DNA of 64,000 bases from Cystobasidiopsis lactophilus (GCA_001599975.1 BCIO01000002.1:1612001-1676000); one strand, 5' to 3'. Positions 46,518-57,900 are shown, numbered from the stretch's first letter. Program-made: numbers and translations. Notes: generated by a model from the sequence alone, not told the origin.

Positions 46518-48743
46518 TTAAGGGGCGAAAACGAGGCCAGACGGGTTGAACGGGTTGCCGCTGGAGGAAGAGGTGGCGTTCGGGTTGGATGGCGAGCCGT
46601 GATAGGAGGGCGAAACGGACATGTTGGAGAAGGTGTCGCTCAAGCCGCTGTACGGGCCGCCTGAGCCGCCAGTGGCGGGCGAGGAGAAGGCCGAAGGCGG
46701 CGAGCGCAGGGCGTCAACGGAGCGGTACGAGGGCTGCTGCTGCGGATACGGCGAAGCGAAAGTGGGCGAGGCGAATTGGGCCGGCGGCACGAACGAGTAG
46801 CGGTCTGGCATGCCAAAGCTAGCAGGGTTGGCAGCGAACGGGGAGAGCGAGCCGGACGAAGGGACGCCGTAGCCCAAGCCGCTTGCCGACGAAGAGCGGA
46901 AAGGGTCCCGCGTTGGCAAACTGCTTGATCAGGGTGCGATCGGTGCCAGAGACCATGCGGTGAACGTCGTCAAATGGGATGTTGAGAGCTTGAGACTGTG
47001 GGAATGAAGCTGTTAGTCTCTGCTCCGCACATTAGGAAGTGGCAAGACGAACCAGCTTTTTGACATGCTCCACAATCTTGTCGGTCGGAGTCCGACCCCA
47101 GCTGAGGCGGATGCGGGAGCTGCCGAGGATGGGATAGCCTTGCATCTTGTGCATAGCCTGTGCGGAGTAGAACGCATCAGAACGGTGGTTTTGCCCGTTC
47201 AGATTGAACGTCGGCGCACCTGTTCAGCGTCCTCGCGATGTAAGAACTGCACGAAGCCGCAGTTGCGACCAGGAGGCACTTTCACGTAGACAATCTCGCC
47301 AAAGTGCTGAAAAGGCGATGTCAGCCTGGCGACGACTCGATGGCAATGTCAAAACCAACCTGGAAGTGGCGCAGCAAGATCTCCTCGGTGATCTGGGAGG
47401 GCAGGTTGCCAACAAAGACGGTGCGGTTCTCGGGCTCGGAGGCGAATTCCCTCGCGATGGCCTGCGCCTCCCTCGAAAATTGCAACTGCTGAGGCATTTG
47501 CGGTTGAGCGGTGGGCGGTGGTGGATACATGGCGGATGAGGAAGGGAACCGGGGGTCAAAGGACTCGGCGGGCATCATGGGCAGCTGCGAACTGGGCGGC
47601 GCTCGGTAAGGGACCGAGGCGGGTCGAGACGGGGGAGCCAGGCCATGGAAGGAGGCGCCGTCGTGGGAGCGACCAGAGTCCGAGGTCGAGCTGCCGGACG
47701 TGTCCGTGCGGCGCAAGGAAGGGCGCTGCTCCTTGTTGGCAGAGACGGAGGCTTCGGAGATGCGCAGCGTGCGGCCTCGCAGGACCAAGCCGCTGCCGAT
47801 GGCGCCGCGGCCCAAAGCCAAGCAGCGAAGGGCGTCGTTCTCGTCAGTGAATCTAACAAAGGCGTAGCCCTTGGGATTGCCGGTGACAGAGTCGTACTGT
47901 TGGCGAGGGCTCGATTCAGCGAACAAGTCTTGGGCAGCGGAGGAAGACCTTTACCATGATCTTGGCCGCCCGACAGGAAGGGAAGAGAGGTGCAAACAGG
48001 GACTGTTCACCGTCATGAGCGTGGAAAAGGGCAGTAAAAGTGGGAAACGACGTACAACCAGCTCGCCCTCAGTGGCTTCTTTGCTGAGGTCGCCGACGAA
48101 GACGGAGTACTCGCCTTGCCAGACAGGCTGGACACCAGGGAGACCGGTGGCCCAGTTCACTGCACGAGACATTGAGCCAGTGACAGGCGAGGGAGGGAGG
48201 GAAGAGTGTTTCACGTTTGAAGGTCCTTTCGCTGCCCGGCATCAGGGTGCGCTGCTGCTTGGTCTCGAAGAGCGCCATGGCTGAAGCTGCCGACGCATAA
48301 TCCGGGAAAGTCAAGAAGCAGTAGCCCGAGGCGGCGCTGGAATAGGGGCCAAGCTCTTGAGCCTCAAAACCTTATGCGCATAAATCAAACGGGATCTCAC
48401 TTTGCAGATCCTTTGCTGTTTGGTCGACATAATGGGTGAGCCTCCAGAGCCAGCAAAGAGGCAAAGAGGAGAGGACGAACATCATTTTGATGCCGACTTC
48501 GGCGTAAGGCGATTGCGAGTTGCCGCTTGGATTTCGGTCCCAGCCCATGGCGCGCACACAACGCTTGATGAAGGCCTCCTCGAGCATCCAGTACTCCAAA
48601 TCACCCAGCCAGAGCACCGTCGAGCTGCGGTTTCCGAGCGGGTCGCTGTCGTCTTGGCTTTGCGACGACACCTCGCTTCCGGTGGGCACAACGACTCTTG
48701 GCAGAAAGCCGAAGGGCGACGGTGAGGTAGCGTTGCTGGACAT
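46518..48743 (-). CDS. RNA-binding protein with three RRM domains (Nam8/Ngr1/Csx1-like)
   Basis: RRM1 opens STVLWLGDLEYWMLEEAFIK with the divergent tryptophan typical of Nam8-type proteins, and closes with CFLTFPDYASAASAMALFE. RRM2 runs EYSVFVGDLSKEATEGELV to GNPKGYAFVRFTDENDALRC. A Ser/Pro-rich linker follows, then RRM3: RTVFVGNLPSQITEEILLRH, GEIVYVKVPPGRNCGFVQFL, HREDAEQ and SSRIRLSWGR. The C-terminal 130 residues are Ser/Pro/Tyr-rich and end in NPFNPSGLVFAP. Nam8 acts in U1 snRNP at weak 5' splice sites, while Ngr1 and Csx1 regulate mRNA stability; domain order alone does not tell which applies. About seven introns are present. The first exon is Ser/Thr/Pro-rich with start MSSNATSPSPF; a longer N-terminus cannot be excluded. 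Confidence 0.88.
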
Positions 48744-49118
48744 GGGCGGCTGCTGCGGCGGGATGGAGGGAGGAGGTGGAGGATGACATGAAGGAGAAGG
48801 TCGTGTCGGCGGACGCGGGTGACGGCGACGGCAAAAGGCTGCAAAAGTAAGCGAGTTCTGCTGCTGCTGAGCGCAGTCCAGGCGAGATTTGGCCCGAAGT
48901 GAACGAGGTGACTGCCAGAGGGGACGACTCTTTGACCGACGACTTTAGGTGGTCCGCGCTCAAGGGCCAGAAAGTGAACTGGTCGGCCTCGGATGACGCT
49001 TCTGAGCTGGCAGGCGATGGGGTGGCCATTTGTGGTTCTATAACAGACCAAAGAAACCTTTATGTCAGCGTTGAAGCCTTACGCAAGCCTCAAGGTGATT
49101 TAACTCACACTTGATGTA
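48744..49118 (-). other. Ser/Thr-rich open stretch between NPL4 fragment and RRM gene
   Basis: A frame starting MATPSPASSEASSEADQF stays open for 140 codons on the minus strand, but it is compositionally simple. It could be an upstream exon of the RRM gene, the replaced tail of the shortened NPL4 copy, or plain leader. The splice evidence does not decide. Confidence 0.3.
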
Positions 49119-50113
49119 ATGGCCAATGAGGTAGCCACAGCGGATCCGCCGCCAAAAGTCCAGGAACTTTTCAATGATCCGAGGGTCAGAGATCTCGACG
49201 TGGTCAACGAGGCGATACTGTCGGAGAGACAAGGTGACGGCGGAGGGCTGGCACTTGGAGCAGATGCCCCCCTGGCCAGTCGGCGTGAGAGCCAGACGGG
49301 CACGGAATGGTGACCTTGTAGTCGAGCTCTTCTAATGGGGGAAGGTAGGAGACGTTGGCGGCCGACGGCTTGTTGGTGGCCGTGTCCAGCTTGAGGAGGT
49401 AGGCGTGGTAAGAGAGGTGCTTGATGTTCTTGCTCTGCCGATACTTCTCGGCATACGGCTTTTGCCTTCAGGGTCAAGCTCCATCTCAACAGAAATGACA
49501 AGGAGACGCAAGGCTCACCTCCAGCGGCATGCAATAGTCACACATTCCGATGTCCCCATGCTCGCACATCTTCGGATCTCGCTTGCGCTGGATCTTGCCG
49601 TCCTGTTGCTCCAGATACACATCCACCGGGTCTTCCTACACCTGCCGCCACGCATCCTTGGTCGTCGTCACTTTAGGTTTGCTCTCCTGCGGAGGTGCGC
49701 GGGCTCTGTCGGTGCTGGCTCGGCCGCCATCCCATTTTGATGCTCTTTGTTCTTCCACGCAGCAAATATCAGGTCATCATGTCTGTGCGCGAAGCCCAGG
49801 GCTGTTAGATGCGAGCTCTAGTCCATCTGAGGGAGAAGGTTGACACGCACTTGAAGCCGTACTCCTTTCACAGCGCCATTGAAGCCATACACCGGCTCTT
49901 CGCCGCCCCGAGATGACAGGCCGAACGTAAGTGTCTTCGGGTCAGCGTCGGGCGTCTCAGCGAGGACCTGTGGACATCGAGGTCGGTGCATGAGCACTTG
50001 GAGGTCAAGTCTCGACCTGCGAGACCCACCTTTTGGACGAGCTCCTGCAGGTCCGCGTTGGGGTCAATCTCGAACCGAAAGTTGCCCAAAGCACAACGAA
50101 TGCGGACTACCAT
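49119..50113 (-). pseudogene. NPL4: NPL4 homologue, shortened and frameshifted
   Basis: The start MVVRIRCALGNFRFEIDPNA is the ubiquitin-like N-terminal domain. [36 protein letters not shown] and EKYRQSKNIKHLSYHAYL follow, then the NPL4 zinc-finger signature DYKVTIPCPSGSHADWPGG, ICSKCQPSAVTLS, YRLVDHVEISDPRIIEKFLD and FWRRIRCGYLIGHYI. A six-G run within WPGGIC carries one base too many, so the zinc finger is out of frame; a sequencing error in the homopolymer is possible. The large MPN-like C-terminal half of NPL4, which should follow LIGHYI, is absent: an unrelated Ser/Thr-rich stretch and the RRM gene follow instead. NPL4 works with Ufd1 and Cdc48 in ER-associated degradation and is normally essential, so another copy is expected elsewhere. 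Confidence 0.75.
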
Positions 50114-52307
50114 CGTGGCGGCTGGGTGCAAGAGGCCAAGAGTCGCGACTGAGCTTGCCGGTTGCGGCACCTTTCTGCACTCTTGGTCTACTCGCGCCAT
50201 GTCCCTTTCCTCCTTGCATGCTTCATTATTGCTTTTGTGTTTGCTTTCCATTCTTGAGCCCATCGCCGTTGCCCGGTCGGCCAGTCCTTGCATGATTTCG
50301 GCCCAGCTATCTTGCCGCTCATTGTCTCCATTTGTCTCCATGTAGAATTGCCCATTGTTCTCAACTAGATTGAGTAGAACCTTGCAGATGATTCTTTCTC
50401 GAAGTCTCAAGGTGCCCAGGCTTCTCCCGCGCTAGCAACCTGACCCTTCTTTAAGCCCCAATACCAAATGTCGTATCCCTGCTATGACGATGTGGTTCTG
50501 AGCGTCTCAAGCCCATTGAAGTCATTATTTGTCTATGTTATGACACTTGTACAGGCTCAGGTCTTTGCTATTCGCTGCTGCTGTTGTCCCATGCTTCTGA
50601 ACACGGCCCACCTTGCATTTCGCTGTCGTGGGCGCTATTCGCAGTGTGTTTGTGAAATGTTTGGCAGCAGCCTCTAAGGAGCATTTCTACATGTTTGTAA
50701 AGTATGGAGCCACGCACGTCGACCCTTCGCGCGGTGGCGAATCCTTCGCCGCGCCACCTTGCCCGCTTCTTGAAGGAAAGCATTACACACGGTCTGTTCA
50801 ACGGTCTATCAGTACACTGCCCTGTTGTGTGTATCCTGAGGCCAACACCACACAACATGAATCATTGTACCGTGTGCTGTTGGTTGCCAAAGCCTCAATG
50901 GTCTTAAACATCTCCTAGACCATATGCGCCAGCCTTCCTTGACTTTGCTCAAATATTTCTTGAATAATTACCTTTATCCCACGTCAGTTTCAAGAGGGAT
51001 TGTTTGGTTCGCCAGTAAGTATTCTGCGAAAGTAACAACTTTGCTCCGACAAAAAGACCGCTGATTGGCTTTCTAAAGCGTATGTCTTTTGAATACATAG
51101 CATACTTTTCAGACCAGAGCATCTGGATCTACCTTCCCTGAGCGTTGCCTTGCGGTTCACTTTCGATGGCAAATATGGTCACACTGGGTTCGGCTGATGC
51201 TGGGTTTTTTCATCTAGACATCGGGTAGCGGCTGCTGGCGCAACCTGAGCACCTGAATATTTTGGAAGAACGGAAGTGACAGATAGCAGAAGGCAGCCTG
51301 AACAGCCGAGACTCAAAATGCTCGCGAGGCACTCTTCGCCACGCTCGACCATCAGCGCTGCCGGATCTTCCTCCTCGTCCTCGCGCCTTCGCTCGCTTCG
51401 CTCGCTCAGGCGCTCGGACTCGTCGTCAGGGGCATCTCAACTCACAACGCTGGGACAGCCAGACCGACACAAGCAAACGACCTTCGGTGGCAATAGTTCG
51501 GATTGCGCCTTGATTCTGTCGCCTTGTGCTCTAACAAGCTGGTTTATTGCGTTGCCGCAAAATCAAGGGTTCTTTGGTCGAGTGTCTTCCAGACTTTACA
51601 GCGAGCTGTTTGTTTGCCGACCTCAGAACCGTGTTTGCTGCTCTCCCTTCGTCTCCAGAGCGGACTCTGCCAACTTGCTGCTGGCTTCTGCAAGGAGTCC
51701 CACTGCACCTAGTCTGTTACTCTGCCCACGCTTTGACGAGCCTTTACAGTCGCAGTGAGCCTGACTTCCTGCACTTTGTGGATTGAGAGTTCGGGTTCAG
51801 TGTTCCTTTGGCCCTGCTGGAATCGAACGATGCTGGCTCGCACTGTACTATATTTTGAAGTTGCGCGTGGTCTGGCAGTGTGCTTTGGGGGGAGCGAGGC
51901 AAGGTGCGTTCGGTTTCCTTCTTGTGCGGGCAAGGAGGACTCAGACGCAGGAATCACAGCTAAGGGCTCCGCAGATGAAGTTCGATGATTGCTTTACACG
52001 CTCTTGATACCTACAGCTTTAGTGTGCAGGGCTCGACCTTCAATAAAAGTTGAAACGATTGACTCAGGGTAGATCGTTGCCTTTCTTCTTGGCTTCAAGC
52101 AACTCACCGCAGCCGACCCTCTACAGCATTATATTTGATCCTCAACGACTTCTCGATATCACAGGATGCGTTTGAAATTGTTGGCACAAGAGCTGTGGCT
52201 TCGGTGCATTAACGATTAACGAGGTGGATTTCAAGTGTCTAAAAGCGCTTTTTTGCCTGTATAACAACATGTTGATATAGTGCATTGCCTCGACCGCTGT
52301 TTTTGTG
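50114..52307. other. 2.2-kb stretch without recognised gene
   Basis: The composition is more AT-rich than in the gene-dense parts. The longest open frame (51276-51758, plus) starts with a Ser/Arg-rich run (MLARHSSPRSTISAAGSS) but has no family signature. A Ser/Arg-coding simple repeat occurs near 51380-51410. I see no transposon open frame, terminal repeat or complete tRNA before 52308. Confidence 0.5.
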
Positions 52308-52321
52308 GGAGATATAGCTCA

Positions 52322-52375
52322 GTAAATCGATTCCCCGTTTGTTTTTGGTGCCAGTCACTGACGACTTCCCCACAG
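52322..52375 (+). other. Intron-like insert in the tRNA-Cys D-loop
   Basis: The 54-nt insert begins GTAAAT and ends CCCCACAG. A CTGAC branch-point-like element lies 13-17 nt before its end, all features of the spliceosomal introns in this window. Removing it at exactly GT/AG leaves the D-loop AGCGGTA, a standard seven-base loop. It separates the two halves of the Pol III A box. Confidence 0.75.
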
Positions 52376-52397
52376 GCGGTAGAGCGGCCGCCTGCAG

Positions 52398-52412
52398 TTC
52401 TTGCTGCGTTGT
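52398..52412 (+). other. Canonical 15-nt tRNA intron (position 37/38)
   Basis: The insert starts one base 3' of the GCA anticodon, as in other eukaryotic tRNA introns, and contains TGC, able to pair with the anticodon. This is the expected substrate type for tRNA-splicing endonuclease. Confidence 0.85.
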
Positions 52413-52456
52413 AGCGGCAGGTCCGTGTTTCGATTACGCGTGTCTCCTTTGCCAAC

Positions 52457-52461
52457 TTTTT
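52457..52461 (+). terminator. Probable RNA polymerase III terminator
   Basis: A run of five T lies nine bases after the tRNA-Cys 3' end, the usual Pol III stop. It supports transcription of the tRNA as an autonomous unit rather than as part of a longer mRNA. Confidence 0.7.
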
Positions 52462-52704
52462 GCACCAACTTCCGGGCGGCTCTTTGTGTTGTTTCCGTTG
52501 CATCTGATGTTTTTGCGCTGCTACGGCAAGGACTTCATTTCTTTTTGCATTTTTCGCAAACCCGCCCATCGCAAATGGCTACATTGACTGATTGTCGGCC
52601 TTCGATCGACCCGCACATGAAATGGGAGTCCTACTTTTTCGGACTGGAAAGATTTTACTGAGTCTCAGATAAACCGCATCAGGCTCGTATCATACCACCG
52701 AGGA

Positions 52705-54424
52705 CTAGAAAGTGCCATTCGCGATGGCGCGGACTGTTTGCGCCAATCCGTCGACGTAGCCTTGCGCCTTCTTCGTGGTGTAGACGCCTTTGCCACACGA
52801 GAGACCAATGGCCAGCTGGCCTTTGAAGGTGAAAACGTGAACAGATAGAAGAGCGGGCGACTGGCCGGCATTGAGAGCTAGTCGTGGTGGTAGTTTGAGA
52901 GCACTCACCGGAAAGACAAGGTTGAAGCGAAGTTCGCGTGTTTCCAACGACTGATTTTCACCAGAGTAGCTTCCAGAGAAATGTCTGTCGATCACGCCCA
53001 GAGAAGAAATACTGGGAAAGTAAGCCGGCTCAGAAGGGCTTGAAGATCACTATCAAGTAAAGCCAAGGGAACAGGACAGGCAGGAGAGCCCACCTCGCAC
53101 CAGCTTTCGTATCCGCCAGATCAGGTGCAGAGAAGGCTGGAGCCCAGACGATGTCTCGACTTGCAAAGAATCTGGAATGCGTCGTTTCCGCCGCCACCGC
53201 CACCGCTGCCGTTTCGACCAGCTCGGCTCGGCTCATCTGGCGCCAGCACGCTGGATACGTGACCATTGCTTTTCCGTGTGAAAGGGCGGTGCCCAAGTAG
53301 CGACTCTGTCCGTTTAGGAAAGGGCGCGTGTCGATAGGATTGGGCGCAAAGCTGAAGGTCGGGGCTGCGCCCACAGGGATTTCGAGCTCGTCCAATGCGA
53401 ACACAATCATCGCAGCAGCGAACAATGGGTAGAAGGTGACGCCGAGGGCTTGGGCACGCTGGGTGAAGCGCTCGAGCGTTGCTGGTTCCACCACACTTTT
53501 GACGGAGAAGTTGCGGGTGAATCCACTGTTATCGTCTGGCTCAAATCGACAACACTGGAGGCTTGTGGTATGAGATTGCGGGTGACGAACCCTACTGGCA
53601 GTGGGTATGCTTACAGTGGGCGCCGCAAGGGCTGTTCTCAAATCGGCCACGTATTGCGCATCTGACGGCGTCATAGTCCGTGCGCCTTGCAATCGATGAA
53701 CCTCCAATGTCGGAGGAGGCAGGCGAGCAACTTCAGAGCCCCAGTCAAAGTCCTCCCTGCTAGCCGTCGTCGCCACCAAGCCGCTCAGATACTCGTCGGC
53801 CAGGATGAAAGTAGCACTGGCGTCCAGTGCAATATGCGCGGTTTCGAAGATGAATCCGCACACTGCGAGATCGGGGAAGACATGGATCCGAACGACAAAA
53901 TCGGACATTGCAGTCGACGGCGAGGAGAGGAGGCCGAGGGCGTTATCGACGGCATCTGACACCGTAGCGTTCTTCAAGTCGCTACTGTGATCAACGACGA
54001 TGGCCTTGGCCCATTCCATCGCGCCAGAGGCCGAAGACGGAGGCGTGTAGACAAAATGGGCAGGGCCGCCGGCGGTGGCTTCGGAGATGAATTGGACGGC
54101 AGCGTAGGGATGTTTGTTTCGAAGCAAAAGCGCAGCCTGGCGCGCATTGTCGAGCCCTATGGGGATCTTGGTGTCGAGAATAACCGAGAGATGTTCCTGG
54201 CAAGGCAAAGTCAAAGCTCGTCATGCGCGGCGGTCTTTTAGATTGGCTGATGGTGGCGAGCTCACATGAAAGTGGCCTCCCAGATCGTGGGCAAAACGTG
54301 CCATGCCGACCTCGAATCCGAAAAGCTGGCGGACGACGCTTTGAGGGCCAAGAAACGGATGGGACGTTGTGCTGAGAGGGCTTGAGCCGACCGGCAGCCA
54401 GGAATATGAGCCTTTTGGGTTCAT
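52705..54424 (-). CDS. Acyltransferase-fold protein (chloramphenicol acetyltransferase/condensation superfamily)
   Basis: The start MNPKGSYSWLPVGSSPLSTT leads across a phase-0 intron to EHLSVILDTKIPIGLDNARQ. The sequence FIFETAHIALDASATFILAD fits the HHxxxD active-site motif, with the second His and the Asp kept and the first His and final Gly replaced by Ala. The second half has FTQRAQALGVTFYPLFAAAM and VIDRHFSGSYSGENQSLETR. The ending LAIGLSCGKGVYTTKKAQGY and VDGLAQTVRAIANGTF matches the C-terminal helices of fungal condensation-like acyltransferases. Two or three introns are needed near the 3' end. Such enzymes acylate alcohols or amines with acyl-CoA, but the substrate is unknown and no biosynthetic genes adjoin it. 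Because only the second His is decisive for catalysis, activity remains plausible. Confidence 0.7.
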
Positions 54425-54939
54425 CGTGGCGTAGGAGTCCCAGAGAACGACGGCAAGGGATGATGAGTGAGATTGGTTCGAGCGAATAGGCCGGCCGACG
54501 GTGAAGAGGATGGAAATGTATGCTCGAGGGGGGACAGGCGCTGATGGACGTTGGCTGCAAGAAGAGATGAAGTGCAGTGCGTTCAGTGGCACTAAAGGGA
54601 AGAGATAGCAGACTAAGATCCGAAGCAGTCTTTACGTCTTGGGCGATACTGTTGCAAGCCCACGTACGAAACACAAGCTGTGAACCAATCAAGAAGGCAG
54701 CTCCCAAAGAGTCTGGTGCAAGAGAACAGACTGCCTGACATTGGGAGATGTCGGTGCGGTGAGGCTCACTCTTGGCGGTCGACTTGCACGAGCGCCAGCT
54801 TCTAGTGAGGTCAGGCCAGCCATCATACTTCCCCCTCCCAGAAGCACCGCGATGGCCAAGAGACTCCAGACCGGTCAATTTGTCGCACAAGAGGCAACGG
54901 CACCCTTTGGTCCGCGCCGGCCATCAAACAGATCCAGCG
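54425..54939. other. Divergent promoter between acyltransferase and coronin genes
   Basis: The 515-bp stretch lies between two divergent starts. Open frames on both strands run through it, but none resembles a family, and no tRNA or repeat was seen. Confidence 0.45.
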
Positions 54940-57900
54940 ATGCCCGCACCTCGATTGGTTTCCTTGTACAAGAACCAAACGTTCTCGTCCAAAGTAAGAC
55001 AGCTATTGAATCCAAAGCAATGCTGACGGAAACGACAGAGAGAAACATGGCACGCCGAGACGGCATTGGGCACTGACGCTTTGGACTGGTCGCTCGGGAC
55101 GAAGGCCACTTCGACGCACATCTACGTCAAGTCTTCCACTCAGGGTAGGTCCTTGTGCATGATATGAGTGCACTCAGGTTGTGAATGCGGTTTCCCAAGG
55201 TGCTTTGGTTGAATTGGATTGCAATGCTCCGAAGAAGCACGGCCAGAAGCCGCCTCTGCTCCAGCCCACATCCAAAGCCATTTCAGACTTCGACATTGCA
55301 CCATTTGTGGACCCTTTGCTGGCCATTGCTGCGGGTGACTCAGTGAGACGCTCGCTACAAGGAGCGAGGGTCGGCGCTCAAACGCATGCGCCAGCTCACC
55401 GTCGCACCCCTTGCTGCTCCGACCAAAGGCGACGAGCTCGTTCATAAGAATGCGAGAAGTGTTAAATGGCACCACCATGCGTCCAACCTGCTTCTGGCCC
55501 TTTCGGACTCAGTGGTGCAGATATGGGACGCCGCAGCGGGCCAAACGACATTCCTCTCTTCGACGGTTCCAGCGCTCCATGACGCTGCCTTTACGACGGA
55601 TGGATCCCAAGTTGCTGTTGTGTCCAAGAACAAAGTGTCGTTATGGGACCCGAGAACACAGGGCGCAGTGCAGGTCAGCAGTTGATCTGCTTGCGCTCTC
55701 GAAGGCCAATTTGACTCTGGCACAGGAAGCAATTGGCCACCAAGGAATGAAACCAACGCACACTGCTGCCGTCGGGTCTTACATCTTGACTACGGGTACC
55801 AGCAAAACGCGCGATCGAGAATACTTCGTATTTGATCCGCGACAGTTTACGAAACCTGTCAGCCAAAAGCGACTCGACACCAGCACAGGCGCTTTGTTTC
55901 CATTGGTGGACACTTCCAGGAATTTGGCTTACCTGGTGGGCCGAGTGAGTGGTCAAGCATTAATACCCACACAAAATCAAGAGCTGAGTTGGCGCTCAGG
56001 GCGACATGTACATCAACTGGCTCGAGATAGCGGAAGGCGGTTCGATCACAGAAGGTCAGTCTTGTTATGTTGCTTCCTTTGAAGGTCCCTCAAAGAGGTC
56101 CAGGTTCCGGTAATGTTGGCCAGCCGTTACTTGGCGCTGCTCTTGCTCCGCCCTCTTCCTTGAACGTCATGCAAACGGAGATCAACCGTCTCTATGTATC
56201 GACGAAGGAAAGCAACGTGATGCCCGTCACAATCGCTGTGCCCCGCCGACAATACATTGACTTCCACTCGGATCTGTTTCCTCCTGTGTGGGACCACTGT
56301 GAGCTTGCCGGTCTTTTTCGGGGCGATTCAATCTCATTTTTGAGCTTCAGATTCCTCCACGACTAGTGGTGGATGGCTCGGTGGCGCCAACGAAATGCGG
56401 CCTTCCGTTCCAGTGACCGCCACCGGCCCGGCCTACTCAAAAGGGAGCCAACCGGCGATGAAAACTGAAGCAGCGCTAACTTCCGCAGTCGACGCTTCCC
56501 CTGTGGTCCCAGTAAAGGCTCCGACCCCGCCAGCGTCCGAACCGAGTCCAGCGCCAGCACCAGCGCCAGCGGCAAAGCTCGTTCCCTCCCCCAACCCTGC
56601 TACCCCTTTTATCCAGGCCGCACCAAAAGCTGCACCCACTCTTACACCTGCACCTCCTAAGGCCATCATCTCCAATCCTACTCTTGCCCCTTCTTCAGCC
56701 CGGCCATCACCGACCTCGCCAACAGCTCACTACTCGCGCAACTTCCTGATCGGAAAAGCACCGCTCAAGCCCGCTTATGAAGACATCTCCTCAATCTCCA
56801 CAGTGACCCCTCCGGATATGGCGCTCTTGCGAGCCAACAAGGCGCTGCTCGTCTTTCCGCTCAGTGGCGCTGGCGGCCGGTTGGCCACTCACCCAGTGGT
56901 GCAAGTCGGGCGGGTGCCAAACCCTATGCCAGGCTTGACAGTGGGCTCCGGGGTGGTGGCCTTCGAGCTGGACCCGTTGGACCCGCTGCGCCTGTTTGTC
57001 GGCGGTGAAGACGGCAAGATTCGGGTTTACTCTTTGAACCAGGACGGGACACCAGACGAGGCCAAGACGACTCAGCTTTCAGGTGAGCTCCCGCCCTCAA
57101 CTTCTTTTGAGCGAACTCTCTCAACGTCCGTTGTGGAAACTTGCAGATGGCCACCTGGACCACTTGAGCGAGATCCGAGCGCACCCGGCGGCCAAAGACG
57201 TCCTCTTGACCACCTCTGAAGACTCCGGATCTCCCACGCTGCGCGTTTGGTCGGTGCAAGAAGGAAAAGCGGCCATCTCGATGCAGCTGGACAGCATGGT
57301 TCGTTTCGGTGTCCTTTCACAAGCATCGGAGAGAGTGGACTAAAGCTGCCCGCACCAACAGCCGTTTGCTTCAGCCTGGAGTCCGGACGGCTCTCAAGTG
57401 GCCACGGTGTCCAAGGACAAGAAACTGCGCGTGTTTGACCCCCGCTCGCCCTCCGCCATCGCCACCGGGCCCGCGCACGACTCGCCCCGCTTAATGAAGG
57501 TGATCTGGATCGACTCGACGCACCTGCTGACGACCGGCTTCACGCGCTCGGCGGACCGGCAGCTCATGCTGCACGAGGTGGTCGGCGCCGAGACCAAGGT
57601 CGTGGCCAAGCTCTCGCTCGACGTCTCCCCCGCGCCCCTGTTCCCCCAGTTCGACCCGGACACCTCTCTGCTCTACTTGTACGCCAAAGGCGAGCGAACG
57701 GTGGCGACGTTCGAGGTGGTGGTCAAAGTCAAAGAGGCCAAGCTGGTCCGCTTGCCCGCTTACTCCGCCGGCTCGCTCCAGCTCGGGTTCGCGTTCCTCC
57801 CCAAGTCCGCCGTCGATGTGAAGCTTGTCGAAGTCGGGGTGGCGTATCGTTTGACGCCTAATACGATCGAGAAGGTGACCTTCAGCATTCCCCGCGCCCG

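Larger units (their letters stand above)
52308..52448 (+). tRNA. tRNA-Cys(GCA) with two introns
   Basis: The acceptor stem GGAGATA pairs over seven bases with TGTCTCC (one G-T pair). The discriminator base is T, the identity base expected for tRNA-Cys. The D-stem is GCTC/GAGC, the anticodon stem GCCGC/GCGGC, the variable loop AGGTC, the T-stem CGTGT/ACGCG (one G-T pair) and the T-loop TTCGATT. The anticodon loop reads CT-GCA-G, a 15-nt insert, then A, so the anticodon is GCA and the insert sits at the canonical position 37/38. The D-loop is interrupted by 54 nt (52322-52375); without it the arm is GCTCAGCGGTAGAGC, with conserved G18G19 and A21. A T5 run follows. All secondary-structure elements are complete. 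Confidence 0.9.

Noticed and set aside
51800-51870. Possible minus-strand tRNA (a TTCGATTCC T-loop-like phrase)
   Set aside because: The bases flanking the loop do not form a T-stem and no matching acceptor stem or anticodon arm is present.
50114-52307. Transposable element in the gene-poor stretch
   Set aside because: No transposase or reverse transcriptase motifs, terminal repeats or target-site duplications could be seen.
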